Assembly: GCA_002337145.1 (NCBI GenBank)
Contig: DDFK01000004.1
Location: 1 to 64,000 of the forward strand
Direction: 5' to 3'
DNA length: 64,000 nucleotides
From: Chitinophagaceae bacterium UBA1930
GTDB taxonomy: Bacteria; Bacteroidota; Bacteroidia; Chitinophagales; Chitinophagaceae
Shown: positions 8,561-16,977 of the stretch, in pieces
Numbering within the stretch: the first letter of the stretch is position 1
Layout of the letters: the number at the start of each line of letters is the position of its first letter
Notes under the pieces: generated by a model
Database searches by the model: none
Told to the model about the DNA's origin: nothing
What the model saw: only the letters and a program-made list of their open reading frames with translations
Position numbers and translations under genes: made by a program

Positions 8561-9757
8561 TTATTGCTGGTCAATTGCCAATGATTCTTGTTCGTCTTTA
8601 TTACTGCCTATGCCCAAATGTTTCATTACTTCAAGAACCAGTATTATAAAAAGCAATACGCTGTATGTTGCAACAGGAACGGCCCTCATTTTTTCAATAT
8701 CCAGTAATGCTGGCGACTGGTATATGCCAAACAATAAAAAGATGTACAGCACTGCCAGCCCATTATTGCCCAGTAAAGGTTTGAACCTGGCAAAATAGGC
8801 AACCGCGTATGGTATTGCCCAGATGAAAAGCAGCCCGAACCATACCCTGAACCAGTCAACCACATTGTACACATGGGCCAGTAAACCCATTAACAGCACG
8901 GCACTCAATGCTAGCTTTTCGGCCAATGGCCTGTTTAGTGCAAATATCAAAAAAGGGAAACTGAGCAATTGGAAATTGTACAGGAAATAAGCAAATAAAT
9001 TGCCCCTGTTGTATGTAACAATCAGCTTGAACACTTCTGCATAATTGCTATGGTAGCTTAGGTTTGAAAGCAATAGTTTGGGTAACAGGTAGGCATATAA
9101 AACTGCTGCTATATAATAAATAAGATGAAGGTATTTGATGGGTTTTGTTTTGTAGGATGCTATCGATAAGGCAATGACATAAACAGGCACGGCAATGGCA
9201 GCCCTTTTAAACAATAGTGCAATCATAATGGATATAGCAGCAACCAAGTGCTGCTTTTTATAAAAGCAGTACATAGCCAGGCAAGAGAAAAAGAAGAAAG
9301 GGGCATCGGGGTGGGCACCAATTTCAAATATCAGGTGCACAGCCGGGAATGCGGCAAACAACAGGCCGCAGGCAAAAGTTTCCAGCAAAGACAACTGGTA
9401 AAAGTTACTCCCTATTTTCATGAGCACAATGGCAGTGCCCATAAAGAACAGCAAGCTTATTGCCAGGTAAATATTTACCAAGTCTATATGTGTAATGCGG
9501 TAAATGGTTGCAGCTAACCAGGTATAGCCAACCCTGCTTGCATACTCCTCTTTGGTAAGGTCATCCGTTAACAGGCTGCCTGTAACAGCACTAAAGCTAT
9601 AGCCTCCATTGATGTATTCCTGCACGATACTATTGTACCGCAAGCCATCAAACTTCAGCCGGTTGGTAGGCTCGCTATCCAGCACGTTCAAAAAATTGAA
9701 CAATATGCTGATGCACACAAAAAGACAAATCAGGTAAAATTTAATTTTCAATGTCAT
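8561..9757 (-). CDS. Polytopic membrane protein, possibly GT-C glycosyltransferase-like
   Basis: 398 residues with roughly ten hydrophobic segments from residue 5 onward. The first loop after the initial helix carries an Asp (RLKFDGLRYNSIVQEYINGG), the position where GT-C enzymes keep an acidic catalytic residue, but no family signature is clear. It lies downstream of DUF2304 and GT2 genes on the same strand, a context typical of lipid-linked sugar transfer or polysaccharide export. The charged C-terminal tail (NKDEQESLAIDQQ) is cytoplasmic by inference. Confidence 0.55.
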   Translation of the reverse strand: MTLKIKFYLICLFVCISILFNFLNVLDSEPTNRLKFDGLRYNSIVQEYINGGYSFSAVTGSLLTDDLTKEEYASRVGYTWLAATIYRITHIDLVNIYLAISLLFFMGTAIVLMKIGSNFYQLSLLETFACGLLFAAFPAVHLIFEIGAHPDAPFFFFSCLAMYCFYKKQHLVAAISIMIALLFKRAAIAVPVYVIALSIASYKTKPIKYLHLIYYIAAVLYAYLLPKLLLSNLSYHSNYAEVFKLIVTYNRGNLFAYFLYNFQLLSFPFLIFALNRPLAEKLALSAVLLMGLLAHVYNVVDWFRVWFGLLFIWAIPYAVAYFARFKPLLGNNGLAVLYIFLLFGIYQSPALLDIEKMRAVPVATYSVLLFIILVLEVMKHLGIGSNKDEQESLAIDQQ

Positions 9758-9817
9758 GTAGTCGTTTTCGGTTAGTTGGGTAAATGGTTCAATGTTGGCA
9801 AGCCTATTGTGTAAAAG

Positions 9818-10174
9818 TTAATCCTGTTGCTTTTCCTTTTCTGCTTCTATGCTTTGCTTCAGTATGGACATATCTTGTGTAAGCTTTTTAATATTGTTCT
9901 GCAATTTGGAGTTTACCACACTTAAATGCAACAGGTAAATCAGTATCACAAAAATAAATGCCGTGAACACCAGGTTGGGAGCCTCGTACACACCAAACAG
10001 TTTTGCCACCACATCCAGCCCCTTTCGCCAAAAGGAAAAGATGATCAGAAAGATGGTGCATATAATCCATACAATGGCATATTCCTCCCTTAACCTTCCC
10101 TTTACAATCAGTTTGGAAATGTACAGCAGGAAAAGTAGGTTGATGATGATGACAATGATCTGTATCCTAGCCAT
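9818..10174 (-). CDS. DUF2304 family small membrane protein
   Basis: 118 residues from the ATG at 10174, which overlaps the upstream GT2 stop by 8 bases; a longer in-frame start at 10213 would lie deeper in that gene. Three membrane segments (IQIIVIIINLLFLLYISKL; YAIVWIICTIFLIIFSF; PNLVFTAFIFVILIYLLHL) are followed by a coiled-coil tail (NNIKKLTQDMSILKQSIEAE). The REEYAIVWI motif is typical of DUF2304. The family commonly sits directly beside a DPM1-like GT2 gene, as here, suggesting that it anchors or assists the glycosyltransferase. Confidence 0.75.
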   Translation of the reverse strand: MARIQIIVIIINLLFLLYISKLIVKGRLREEYAIVWIICTIFLIIFSFWRKGLDVVAKLFGVYEAPNLVFTAFIFVILIYLLHLSVVNSKLQNNIKKLTQDMSILKQSIEAEKEKQQD

Positions 10175-10889
10175 GTTTACTGTTTTTTCTGATGAATGAA
10201 AAGAATATCGCAATGGTCACTTTAACCATATAATACAATTGGGAAAAGTGCCTGATAGATGACTGGCCGCCTTGCCGCTCCTGCATCACTACTGCGGTCT
10301 CTGCTATGGTGAGCCCTTGTTTTGAAAAAATGACAATGGATTCCGGCTCTGGGTATTCATCGGGGTAGTTCCTGGCAGCAATGGCTATTGCTTTTTTGTC
10401 GAACAGGCGAAAGCCCGATGTACTGTCGTACACATGTATGCCCGTAAGCAATTTGTTGAGCCAGTGCAGGTAGCCGATACCGCCCCTACGCATGAAAGAT
10501 GACTGGTAGCCCTGCTTTACAATGAACCTGGAACCAATGATAACGTTGGCTTGTGTCTGCAGCCAGTCAACTAAAAGCTTGTGCAGTTCTGCCGGAGGGT
10601 GCTGCCCATCACCATCCATTTGCACGGCCAGGTCAAAACCGTTTTCCTGTGCATATCGGTAACCGGTTTGCATGGCACCGCCAATGCCCAGGTTTACAGG
10701 AAGGTTAAGCAATACAACAGGATAGCCACTTACAATGCCTGCCGTTCTATCTTTTGAGCAATCGTTTACCACTGCAATGGTTTTATGGAACTGGCCAGGC
10801 AAACTCAATTGCAGCAACTGCTGCAGCAGTGCCGCAATGGATGCCTCTTCGTTGTAACAGGGAATTATGATCAGCAGTTTGTATGGCAT
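10167..10889 (-). CDS. GT2 family glycosyltransferase (DPM1-like)
   Basis: 240 residues. GT-A fold start (LLIIIPCYNEEASIAALLQQ), nucleotide-binding Asp (VVNDCSKDRTAG) and the DXD-equivalent MDGDGQHPP identify a family 2 glycosyltransferase like dolichol/polyprenyl-phosphate sugar synthases. The C-terminus ends soon after the catalytic core (VKVTIAIFFSFIRKNSKHG), without the pair of membrane helices present in the 22008-22946 paralogue. It overlaps the DUF2304 gene by 8 bases. Likely role: making a polyprenyl-phosphate-linked sugar for the downstream polytopic protein, by inference from order. Confidence 0.85.
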   Translation of the reverse strand: MPYKLLIIIPCYNEEASIAALLQQLLQLSLPGQFHKTIAVVNDCSKDRTAGIVSGYPVVLLNLPVNLGIGGAMQTGYRYAQENGFDLAVQMDGDGQHPPAELHKLLVDWLQTQANVIIGSRFIVKQGYQSSFMRRGGIGYLHWLNKLLTGIHVYDSTSGFRLFDKKAIAIAARNYPDEYPEPESIVIFSKQGLTIAETAVVMQERQGGQSSIRHFSQLYYMVKVTIAIFFSFIRKNSKHG

Positions 10890-10995
10890 GTATTGGTTTG
10901 TATAAGTCAGTTAGCAGCTACAAATAAAACGTAAACTTAAAATATGCGGAAAATAAAGATGGGCCATAACGGCCTAGCAGTTATAAAGCCGTGCA

Positions 10996-12021
10996 TCAAA
11001 TCCATTCATCATGCTTTTCTGCATCCAAAGGCTGCAGGTTCATGTATTGTACAAATCTCGGCTCGGTAGATGTGTTGGCACTGCTGCCATGTGGCAACGC
11101 ATGGTGCCAGATAATGAAATCGCCTGCCGATGCCACTATGGGCAGTGTACCCAATGCATAAATGTCCTCCATTCTTGGGTCGGCACCAACGGGCAAACCA
11201 TTTAGCCAATCAGCAACCTTGTTGTGGAAGCCCGGTACCAATGTAAATGCCCCTTGGTGTGCAGCGGTATCGGCCAGGTACAGTATGCCCTGCAGGCCAA
11301 ATGGAATGGGCTGTTTAAGGCTCACGTCCCAATGCATTCTTGGGCCAGGGAATTGCCAGTTGGTTGTTTCTGGTGGGTTAAAGCCAACCCTGTCCGTATT
11401 CATCCATATATCCTTCCGTTGCCATAGCTGTTCATAGGCCCTTCTTATTTTTTCCGACTGCCTGTTCTTCTCCAATGCGGGATGCTGGAAAAGCTGTACC
11501 ATTATTCCCTGTCTTGATGGATGTGCCCCATACCATGTAGCAGGGTCATGACGGTCTATTTCAATATGCTCGCATATTGCGGCAATGGCATTTTCACAGT
11601 CTTCTTTGGGTATAGCATTGCGTAATATCACATAGCCATGCTCGTTCCAAAAATACATATCGGCCTCGCTCAATACCGGGTTCTCCATCTCCTGCTGTGT
11701 AAAAGGCAGTTGCCTGTTTTCTATGTAGGCGTTAAACTGTTGTATCTTATCTGTATCCAGTTTGTTGTTGTTCAATGCCAGTATCCAGTTCTCGAATTCC
11801 TCAAAACTCGGCTCGTTGTTAAATACATGCTTAATGGTCTGCTCAAGCCCAAGCGATAGTATGGCAAGCAAAGTATTGTCAATGTTCCATTCATCCTGCA
11901 AGGCACTTTGTGGCAGGGTGCCCTGTTTTTTGAGCAGGCTTTTATGCCAGTACCTTTTTACGTGGTACACGCCCAGGCTGCCCATCTCGGTTGATTCAAT
12001 GATCTTTAATGTGTCTGTCAT
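10996..12021 (-). CDS. Phytanoyl-CoA dioxygenase (PhyH) family protein
   Basis: 341 residues. The Fe(II)/2-oxoglutarate dioxygenase facial triad is visible: HWD of RMHWDVSLKQPIPFG near residue 230 and the distal His in FIIWHHALPHGSSANTS, followed by a 2-oxoglutarate-binding Arg (PRFVQYMN). The PhyH signature YVILRNAIPKEDCENAI lies around residue 130. The N-terminal ~120 residues are helical and not part of the core. The substrate is unknown. It follows a HEAGH-motif protein and an esterase on the same strand with short gaps, so a three-gene operon is likely. Confidence 0.8.
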   Translation of the reverse strand: MTDTLKIIESTEMGSLGVYHVKRYWHKSLLKKQGTLPQSALQDEWNIDNTLLAILSLGLEQTIKHVFNNEPSFEEFENWILALNNNKLDTDKIQQFNAYIENRQLPFTQQEMENPVLSEADMYFWNEHGYVILRNAIPKEDCENAIAAICEHIEIDRHDPATWYGAHPSRQGIMVQLFQHPALEKNRQSEKIRRAYEQLWQRKDIWMNTDRVGFNPPETTNWQFPGPRMHWDVSLKQPIPFGLQGILYLADTAAHQGAFTLVPGFHNKVADWLNGLPVGADPRMEDIYALGTLPIVASAGDFIIWHHALPHGSSANTSTEPRFVQYMNLQPLDAEKHDEWI

Positions 12022-12044
12022 GATAAATATGTTATGAATATGAA

Positions 12045-12602
12045 TTACCTGATCCAGCTAATCATGTGCGGGTAAGGGGCAAGCCCATTTTCTGCCGCCT
12101 TTTTTTTATCTGCAGTCATGCCCACCCATTCAAGCATGGGTACAGCAATATACCTGCCTTCCGAAAAATTATCAACAAGCGATGCACCGCCGCCTTTATA
12201 TCCATGCTCATGAAAAACAATATGCGGATCAATGGACAGGTGTAGGGCGGCTGCGTACGACCAGGCAATGGCCATCATTTCTTCGGTTGCCGATTTGGTG
12301 GTATTCGTCTCTAGCACGCCATCCAGGTTGGATCTCTCTTCGCTTGGTGTTACAGCAATATGTCCAGCTTCATGCAATATGTCGCCGGGATAAAGTAAGT
12401 TGTCCCTGTCTATTAACAGGCCACCATCCTGTATACATATACCCGGTACAAATTCTTTTTCCTTGGGTATCTTTCCAAAGGCAACAGGTATGCCTATTGA
12501 ATTTACAAAACCTACCATTTGATCAATCAATGCTGTATTGTTTTCCATTGCTGTAAGTTGTGGCGTATTTAAGAATGGCTGCTGTGTTTTATTGTTGGGC
12601 AT
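12045..12602 (-). CDS. Hypothetical protein with HEAGH zinc-peptidase-like motif
   Basis: 185 residues. Near residue 100 the sequence YPGDILHEAGHIAVTPSEER carries the HExxH pattern of zinc metallopeptidases; a third ligand is not obvious, though Glu residues follow. The region before it resembles IrrE/ImmA-type peptidases only loosely. The ATG at 12602 overlaps the esterase stop by 14 bases; a second ATG at 12548 would avoid overlap and keep the motif. No signal peptide is seen, so a cytoplasmic location is expected. Function unknown. Confidence 0.65.
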   Translation of the reverse strand: MPNNKTQQPFLNTPQLTAMENNTALIDQMVGFVNSIGIPVAFGKIPKEKEFVPGICIQDGGLLIDRDNLLYPGDILHEAGHIAVTPSEERSNLDGVLETNTTKSATEEMMAIAWSYAAALHLSIDPHIVFHEHGYKGGGASLVDNFSEGRYIAVPMLEWVGMTADKKKAAENGLAPYPHMISWIR

Positions 12603-13497
12603 CGCCTTTAACCCATCCGTTGGCTTTCATCCAATTAATGCAGCTTTCAAACCAGTCGTCTTTGGTGGTTGCATTGTGCAGGCCAAAACCGTGGCCACCT
12701 TTTTCATAAAAATGTGCTTCGGCCAATACTTTGTTTTTGAGTAATGCCTTGTAAAACTCCATGCTGTTTTGGATGCTTACTGTTTTGTCATCTGCGGCAT
12801 GTACAATAAATGTTGGTGGAGTCTGTGGCGTTACCTGTAAGTCGGTGGAAAAGGAGATGCGTTGTTCAGGAGATGGGTTATTGCCCAGCAGGTTCTGTTT
12901 GGAACCTTTGTGTGTAAGGCTGTCCATCATGCTGATAACGGGATAGCCCAGTATCATGAAATCCGGACGCAGTACGGTATTGTTGCTGTTTTCAATCACT
13001 ACTTCGTTGAACTTGGTGCCCAGCGACGATGCCAGATGGCCACCGGCAGAGAAGCCAATAATGCCAATGCGGTTGATGCCCCATTCAGCAGCACGTTCCC
13101 TTACTATTTTCATGGCCTGCTCTGCATCCTGTAACGGAACGATGGTTTTGTTTACCATGCAACTGTCATTGGGCAATCTGTTCTTTACCACAAAAGCTGC
13201 AATGCCATATCTGTTGAATGCCTTGGCTACTTCGTAGCCTTCATGTTCAATGGCCAGACGTGTATAGCCGCCGCCTGGAAAGATCAATACGGCAGATGCA
13301 AAGGAATCCCGGTGAGCAGGCAGATAGGCTGTAATGGTAGGTACGGTAATGCCAGTAACCCTACCACTCAAGGGCTCAAATTCTTTCTGGTTGCAGGCAA
13401 TATTGTTGGGTATATGGCCATGGTACAGCTCAATTACCGTTTGTGCTTTTGTGTGCATGGAGAGGATCAGTAAGACCAGGATGAGTGCATCTTTCAT
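12589..13497 (-). CDS. Secreted alpha/beta hydrolase, acetylxylan-esterase-like
   Basis: 302 residues with a signal peptide (MKDALILVLLILSMHTKAQT). The alpha/beta-hydrolase core is complete: oxyanion loop FPGGGYTRLAIEHEG, nucleophile Ser in IGFSAGGHLAS, Asp in VHAADDKTV and His in KGGHGFGLH. This pattern matches carbohydrate esterases and BD-FAE-like enzymes that remove acetyl or feruloyl groups from plant polysaccharides. It is the first gene of a minus-strand run ahead of the HEAGH protein and PhyH. The substrate is inferred from family only. Confidence 0.8.
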   Translation of the reverse strand: MKDALILVLLILSMHTKAQTVIELYHGHIPNNIACNQKEFEPLSGRVTGITVPTITAYLPAHRDSFASAVLIFPGGGYTRLAIEHEGYEVAKAFNRYGIAAFVVKNRLPNDSCMVNKTIVPLQDAEQAMKIVRERAAEWGINRIGIIGFSAGGHLASSLGTKFNEVVIENSNNTVLRPDFMILGYPVISMMDSLTHKGSKQNLLGNNPSPEQRISFSTDLQVTPQTPPTFIVHAADDKTVSIQNSMEFYKALLKNKVLAEAHFYEKGGHGFGLHNATTKDDWFESCINWMKANGWVKGDAQQ

Positions 13498-13585
13498 ATT
13501 GCTGCAATGTACACAGATACTCTTGAAATAAATACCGTAGACTTACGCTAAGATTGCTACATTTACTGAACTAAAAATATGCGTT

Positions 13586-13747
13586 ATGGGATTACCTGTT
13601 AATGATAAGAACAATGCAAAAATTGGCGGCAAAGCATCTAAGAACACTGCTCAGGGTTCAAAATTTATTGCAAAGCCAAGCTCTATAAAAAGCGGGGGCG
13701 GTGCAGGCAAGAAGCCTATTAAAACAGGCGGTACAAGGGGAAGCTAG
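13586..13747 (+). CDS. Small basic Gly/Lys-rich protein (53 aa)
   Basis: An ATG at 13586 opens a 53-residue frame ending at TAG 13745-13747. The product is strongly basic and Gly/Ser/Lys-rich (MGLPVNDKNNAKIGGKASKN at the start, KKPIKTGGTRGS at the end), with no membrane segment and almost no bulky hydrophobics, so probably disordered. I recall similar short proteins in other Bacteroidota genomes but cannot verify that here. It is encoded opposite to both flanking genes, in a gap otherwise lacking function. A nucleic-acid-binding role is a guess. Confidence 0.55.
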   Translation: MGLPVNDKNNAKIGGKASKNTAQGSKFIAKPSSIKSGGGAGKKPIKTGGTRGS

Positions 13748-13767
13748 TACCACACCTTTCTTTGCCT

Positions 13768-14571
13768 TTAATGTGCAAGCACACTGTCCAGCTTTTGGTG
13801 AAACAAAGGGAAATCGTTTAAGTTGTTGTGGCTTGCATTGGGAATGGTAATGAATTCATCCGTTGGTTTTATTGCTGCTCGTAACCGTATGGCATGTTTG
13901 TAGGGTATAACGCCATCATCTGTACCATGAAATATACTGATGGGTACGGTGGTAGCTTGCAGGTATGTTGTTGTGGGTATCTTGTATTTTGAAAAATAGG
14001 CCACTGGGTACATCCATGCATAACGCTTTGCCAAAGAAACAATATTGCAGTAAGGGGTTTCCAGTATCAATCTTTTGCAGGGTTGTGTACTGGCCAGCTG
14101 TGCTGCAATGCCGGTGCCTAGCGATTTTCCGTAGATAATAATATTGTCTGGCGTAAATTCCTTGCTTGCCAGTTTATACACTTCCAATGCTTCTTTGTAT
14201 AGGATGGCTTCGTTGATGGTGCCGGTTGACTTGCCGTAACCCGGGTAGTCGCACATCCATACTGCATAACCCTGTTTGGTGAAATTGTCTGCAAAAACTG
14301 CGTAGTGATTGATGTTTTCTTTATTGCCATGAAAGTACAGCACCACTTTGGCATTGGCCCCGGCGGGCTGAAACTGGATGATGTTGAACCTGGTGGAGGC
14401 GTTGTAGTCAATATTCACTTCTTTGTAAGGTATGTTGAAGTTGTACTTGTAGCTTGGGGGCAAGGCCGTTGGACGTAGCAGTAACTGCTCCTGAAAAAAA
14501 TACAAGGCAATGCCTATGATGCAGTACAGCACCAACAGGGTCTTTAACCATTTAAACAGGGTTCGCTTCAT
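13768..14571 (-). CDS. Membrane-anchored alpha/beta hydrolase (BEM46/ABHD-like)
   Basis: 267 residues. An N-terminal membrane anchor (residues ~10-28) precedes a hydrolase domain with YFHGNKENINHY, nucleophile in YGKSLGTGIAAQLAS, Asp in FHGTDDGVIPY and His in NASHNNLND. This is the bacterial BEM46/ABHD13-like serine hydrolase family, substrates generally unknown. It begins 3 bases after the stop of a paralogue of the same architecture, a clear tandem duplication. The pair is likely co-transcribed. Confidence 0.8.
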   Translation of the reverse strand: MKRTLFKWLKTLLVLYCIIGIALYFFQEQLLLRPTALPPSYKYNFNIPYKEVNIDYNASTRFNIIQFQPAGANAKVVLYFHGNKENINHYAVFADNFTKQGYAVWMCDYPGYGKSTGTINEAILYKEALEVYKLASKEFTPDNIIIYGKSLGTGIAAQLASTQPCKRLILETPYCNIVSLAKRYAWMYPVAYFSKYKIPTTTYLQATTVPISIFHGTDDGVIPYKHAIRLRAAIKPTDEFITIPNASHNNLNDFPLFHQKLDSVLAH

Positions 14572-14574
14572 GCC

Positions 14575-15393
14575 TCAATACTTTAATATATCCCTTATAA
14601 AATTATGGTATTCATTAAATGTTGGCAGGTTGTTGTGCTTGCCACCATGAATGCGTATAAGGGTTATTTTATGCGGGTTCAATTGTTGTAGCTCCTCACT
14701 TTGGCTTATGGGTATCAGCCTGTCTTTTGTACCATGAATAATATAGGTATGACAGTTTACCTTACGTATCCATTTATCCGTTCGCAAATGGAAACGTAGT
14801 ACATACCGTATGGGCAAAATGGGTAGGAACCTTTCTATTACCCTTTTGAAACTATAATAGGGTGCATCCAGTATCAGGTAGCGGGGCGTATTGTCTGATG
14901 CAAGTTTTGTAGCAAAGCCACTGCCCAGGCTGCGGCCATAGATCAGTATATGGTGCTGTTCGTATTTTTCCAAAAGCCTGTCGTACACAAACTGCATATC
15001 GCTTAGCATGTCTTTCTCGGTACGTTTGCCGGTGCTTTTGCCAAAGCCCCTGTAATCAACCAGTACTACATCGTAATTGTACCGGTAAAAATCCTTGGCA
15101 TATTTGGCCCATCCTTTTATGCTGCGGCTGTTGCCATGAAAATAGAGTATGAGCCCCTGTGGTGCAGGCCTGTAAAAATGCAGGCCGTTAATGCTTACGC
15201 CGGGTTCCACATCAAAAAACAGTTCCGTAAAAGGTACGTCATATTCAAACTTGAAATCCCGTTTAAGTTTTTCTGGTTTGAAGATAAACCGCTCCTGCAG
15301 AAAATAGATAATGATAGAAAGTGCAATAAGCGAAAGGATGATATAGATGATAATGCTGTTCAATGTAGGTATCAGTTGCCAGGTAATTTCCAA
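14575..15393 (-). CDS. Membrane-anchored alpha/beta hydrolase, tandem paralogue
   Basis: 272 residues. Same plan as its downstream neighbour: N-terminal membrane helix (IIIYIILSLIALSIIIYFL), LYFHGNSRSIKGW, nucleophile elbow YGRSLGSGFATKLAS, Asp in HGTKDRLIP and His in GGKHNNLPTF. The two enzymes keep the complete triad but have diverged substantially, so the duplication is old. It follows the polytopic membrane gene by 38 bases. Confidence 0.8.
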   Translation of the reverse strand: MEITWQLIPTLNSIIIYIILSLIALSIIIYFLQERFIFKPEKLKRDFKFEYDVPFTELFFDVEPGVSINGLHFYRPAPQGLILYFHGNSRSIKGWAKYAKDFYRYNYDVVLVDYRGFGKSTGKRTEKDMLSDMQFVYDRLLEKYEQHHILIYGRSLGSGFATKLASDNTPRYLILDAPYYSFKRVIERFLPILPIRYVLRFHLRTDKWIRKVNCHTYIIHGTKDRLIPISQSEELQQLNPHKITLIRIHGGKHNNLPTFNEYHNFIRDILKY

Positions 15394-15431
15394 CTTTTAT
15401 TTCAATTGAGCAACAAAACAAGCATGGTGTG

Positions 15432-16877
15432 TTATTGTTGCTGCATGTTGTTGAACCGGATGCTGCCAACTATCTTGTTGTCTTTTAATTGAATGAAGCA
15501 GCCCTTGGCGTGTATGTTTCTTTTCTGCATGAACTGTTGGGCAGCTTCTACAGAGTTGGCCATGATGTATGTTTTATTGGCATAGAATTCTATTTGTGGG
15601 TAGTACCTGTTTTCGGTGTCCACAAACACATATTCAGCAGGGTCGGTAGAAAGCTGCTTGATGCCATTGCCAATTGTGTAGCAGAAATTGGGATCGGTAT
15701 ACATGCCTTTCCTATAGTTGTAATTGTGCAATAAAAAGTAAAGAACAATATTGATGGTAATGGCCATTGCCGTAACCATATATTGTTTGTATGGCCGCAG
15801 TGAGCCAATGTACAGTGCAGTAATAAACAATAGGGGGAAGGCCATTTTTACAACAGCATGGTCATGTTCGGTTGAGAAGCCCCAAAAGACCAGGTGGTGC
15901 AGTGCTGCCGTAACCATCAGCATCCAGAGAACAGGGTTCTTGATTTTCAGTTTTATTAAACCAGCTATGAACAGCAGGGGAAGCAGGCCATAGCTTAATG
16001 CATAAAAAACAAGAATGTTGAAATTGTGGTTGAGGAAGGGAATGAGGTGAAAATCGCCACCGCCCATTGTCCTGTTCAGGAACTTGTCCTGTAAATGTTG
16101 TATATAATTATTGGTGCCCGCCCAACTGCTATAGGTATAAAATATATAGAACACTCCTGTAATAATGGCTGCAGCCGGAAGCAGGAATGCCCATGGATGC
16201 TTTACCTGTTTACGCTGCACTAAAAGATAACAGCCCATTACCATTGCCTGCATACAGGGCAGCCAGTCGAACTGAACACCAATGAATATACAGGCTGCGG
16301 TAAACAGCAATGCCTTTAGCCTATTGCCATTGTGCAGGTAATGAAGAAATGATAGCCACGCCAAATAGTAAAATGGCAGCACCGCAATTTCGTGTACATA
16401 GCCTTGCACCTGGTACCATAAAATGGCGGGGGATAGGATGTATAGGCATATTGTAAGCCTTGTGGCCTGTTTGTTGAAGCCATAGTAACTGGTAAGGCTT
16501 CTGGCAAGCAGATAAATGGTAAATACCGTAAAGGCAAACCAGCACAGGGCAAAGAGGCGGAGGCCGATTTCGTTTACAGGTAAATGCGTAATGCTGAAAA
16601 AATAATAGGGTACCGAAAACCATGCATAACCAAAAGTGGCACAGATGCCGTATAACGGCGTTGATTGCAGTGCCTTGTTGCTGAAGGAATAAGTGGTTGC
16701 CGGTATATGGCTGTTACGCATGTGGTCGTTCTGCAGCCAGATATTGGTATTGATGCAGACCAGTGCTGCATTGCTTTCCCTGAAAAAGCCCATCGGTTTC
16801 TTAAAGTTCACTGCAAGTATGATTGCGGCAACCATTGCAACAATCAGGTAACTATATCTTGATGAGAACAGTTTCAT
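15432..16877 (-). CDS. Polytopic membrane protein (GT-C-like)
   Basis: 481 residues with an N-terminal helix followed by about ten more membrane segments, then a soluble C-terminal domain of ~80 residues (EYVFVDTENRYYPQIEFYAN ... KGCFIQLKDNKIVGSIRFNN). The general plan (polytopic part plus periplasmic domain) resembles GT-C glycosyltransferases and other lipid-linked sugar enzymes, but no diagnostic motif was recognised. It is separated from the ALDH gene upstream by a strong terminator hairpin at 16914-16952, so it heads its own transcript with the two hydrolases. Confidence 0.55.
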   Translation of the reverse strand: MKLFSSRYSYLIVAMVAAIILAVNFKKPMGFFRESNAALVCINTNIWLQNDHMRNSHIPATTYSFSNKALQSTPLYGICATFGYAWFSVPYYFFSITHLPVNEIGLRLFALCWFAFTVFTIYLLARSLTSYYGFNKQATRLTICLYILSPAILWYQVQGYVHEIAVLPFYYLAWLSFLHYLHNGNRLKALLFTAACIFIGVQFDWLPCMQAMVMGCYLLVQRKQVKHPWAFLLPAAAIITGVFYIFYTYSSWAGTNNYIQHLQDKFLNRTMGGGDFHLIPFLNHNFNILVFYALSYGLLPLLFIAGLIKLKIKNPVLWMLMVTAALHHLVFWGFSTEHDHAVVKMAFPLLFITALYIGSLRPYKQYMVTAMAITINIVLYFLLHNYNYRKGMYTDPNFCYTIGNGIKQLSTDPAEYVFVDTENRYYPQIEFYANKTYIMANSVEAAQQFMQKRNIHAKGCFIQLKDNKIVGSIRFNNMQQQ

Positions 16878-16913
16878 GCAAAGTGTGGTTGGGTTGGGTA
16901 AGCTGCATCGGTA

Positions 16914-16952
16914 AAACGGCTAATTATGCATTGCTTGCATAATTAGCCGTTT
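16914..16952 (-). terminator. Perfect 17-bp stem hairpin, terminator of the ALDH gene
   Basis: Arms 16914-16930 and 16936-16952 are perfectly complementary over 17 bases with a 5-base loop. On the minus strand the hairpin begins 26 bases after the ALDH stop and is followed by TTTTA, consistent with intrinsic termination. Confidence 0.8.
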
Positions 16953-16977
16953 GTTGCCAGCATTGGCTATAACGTAT

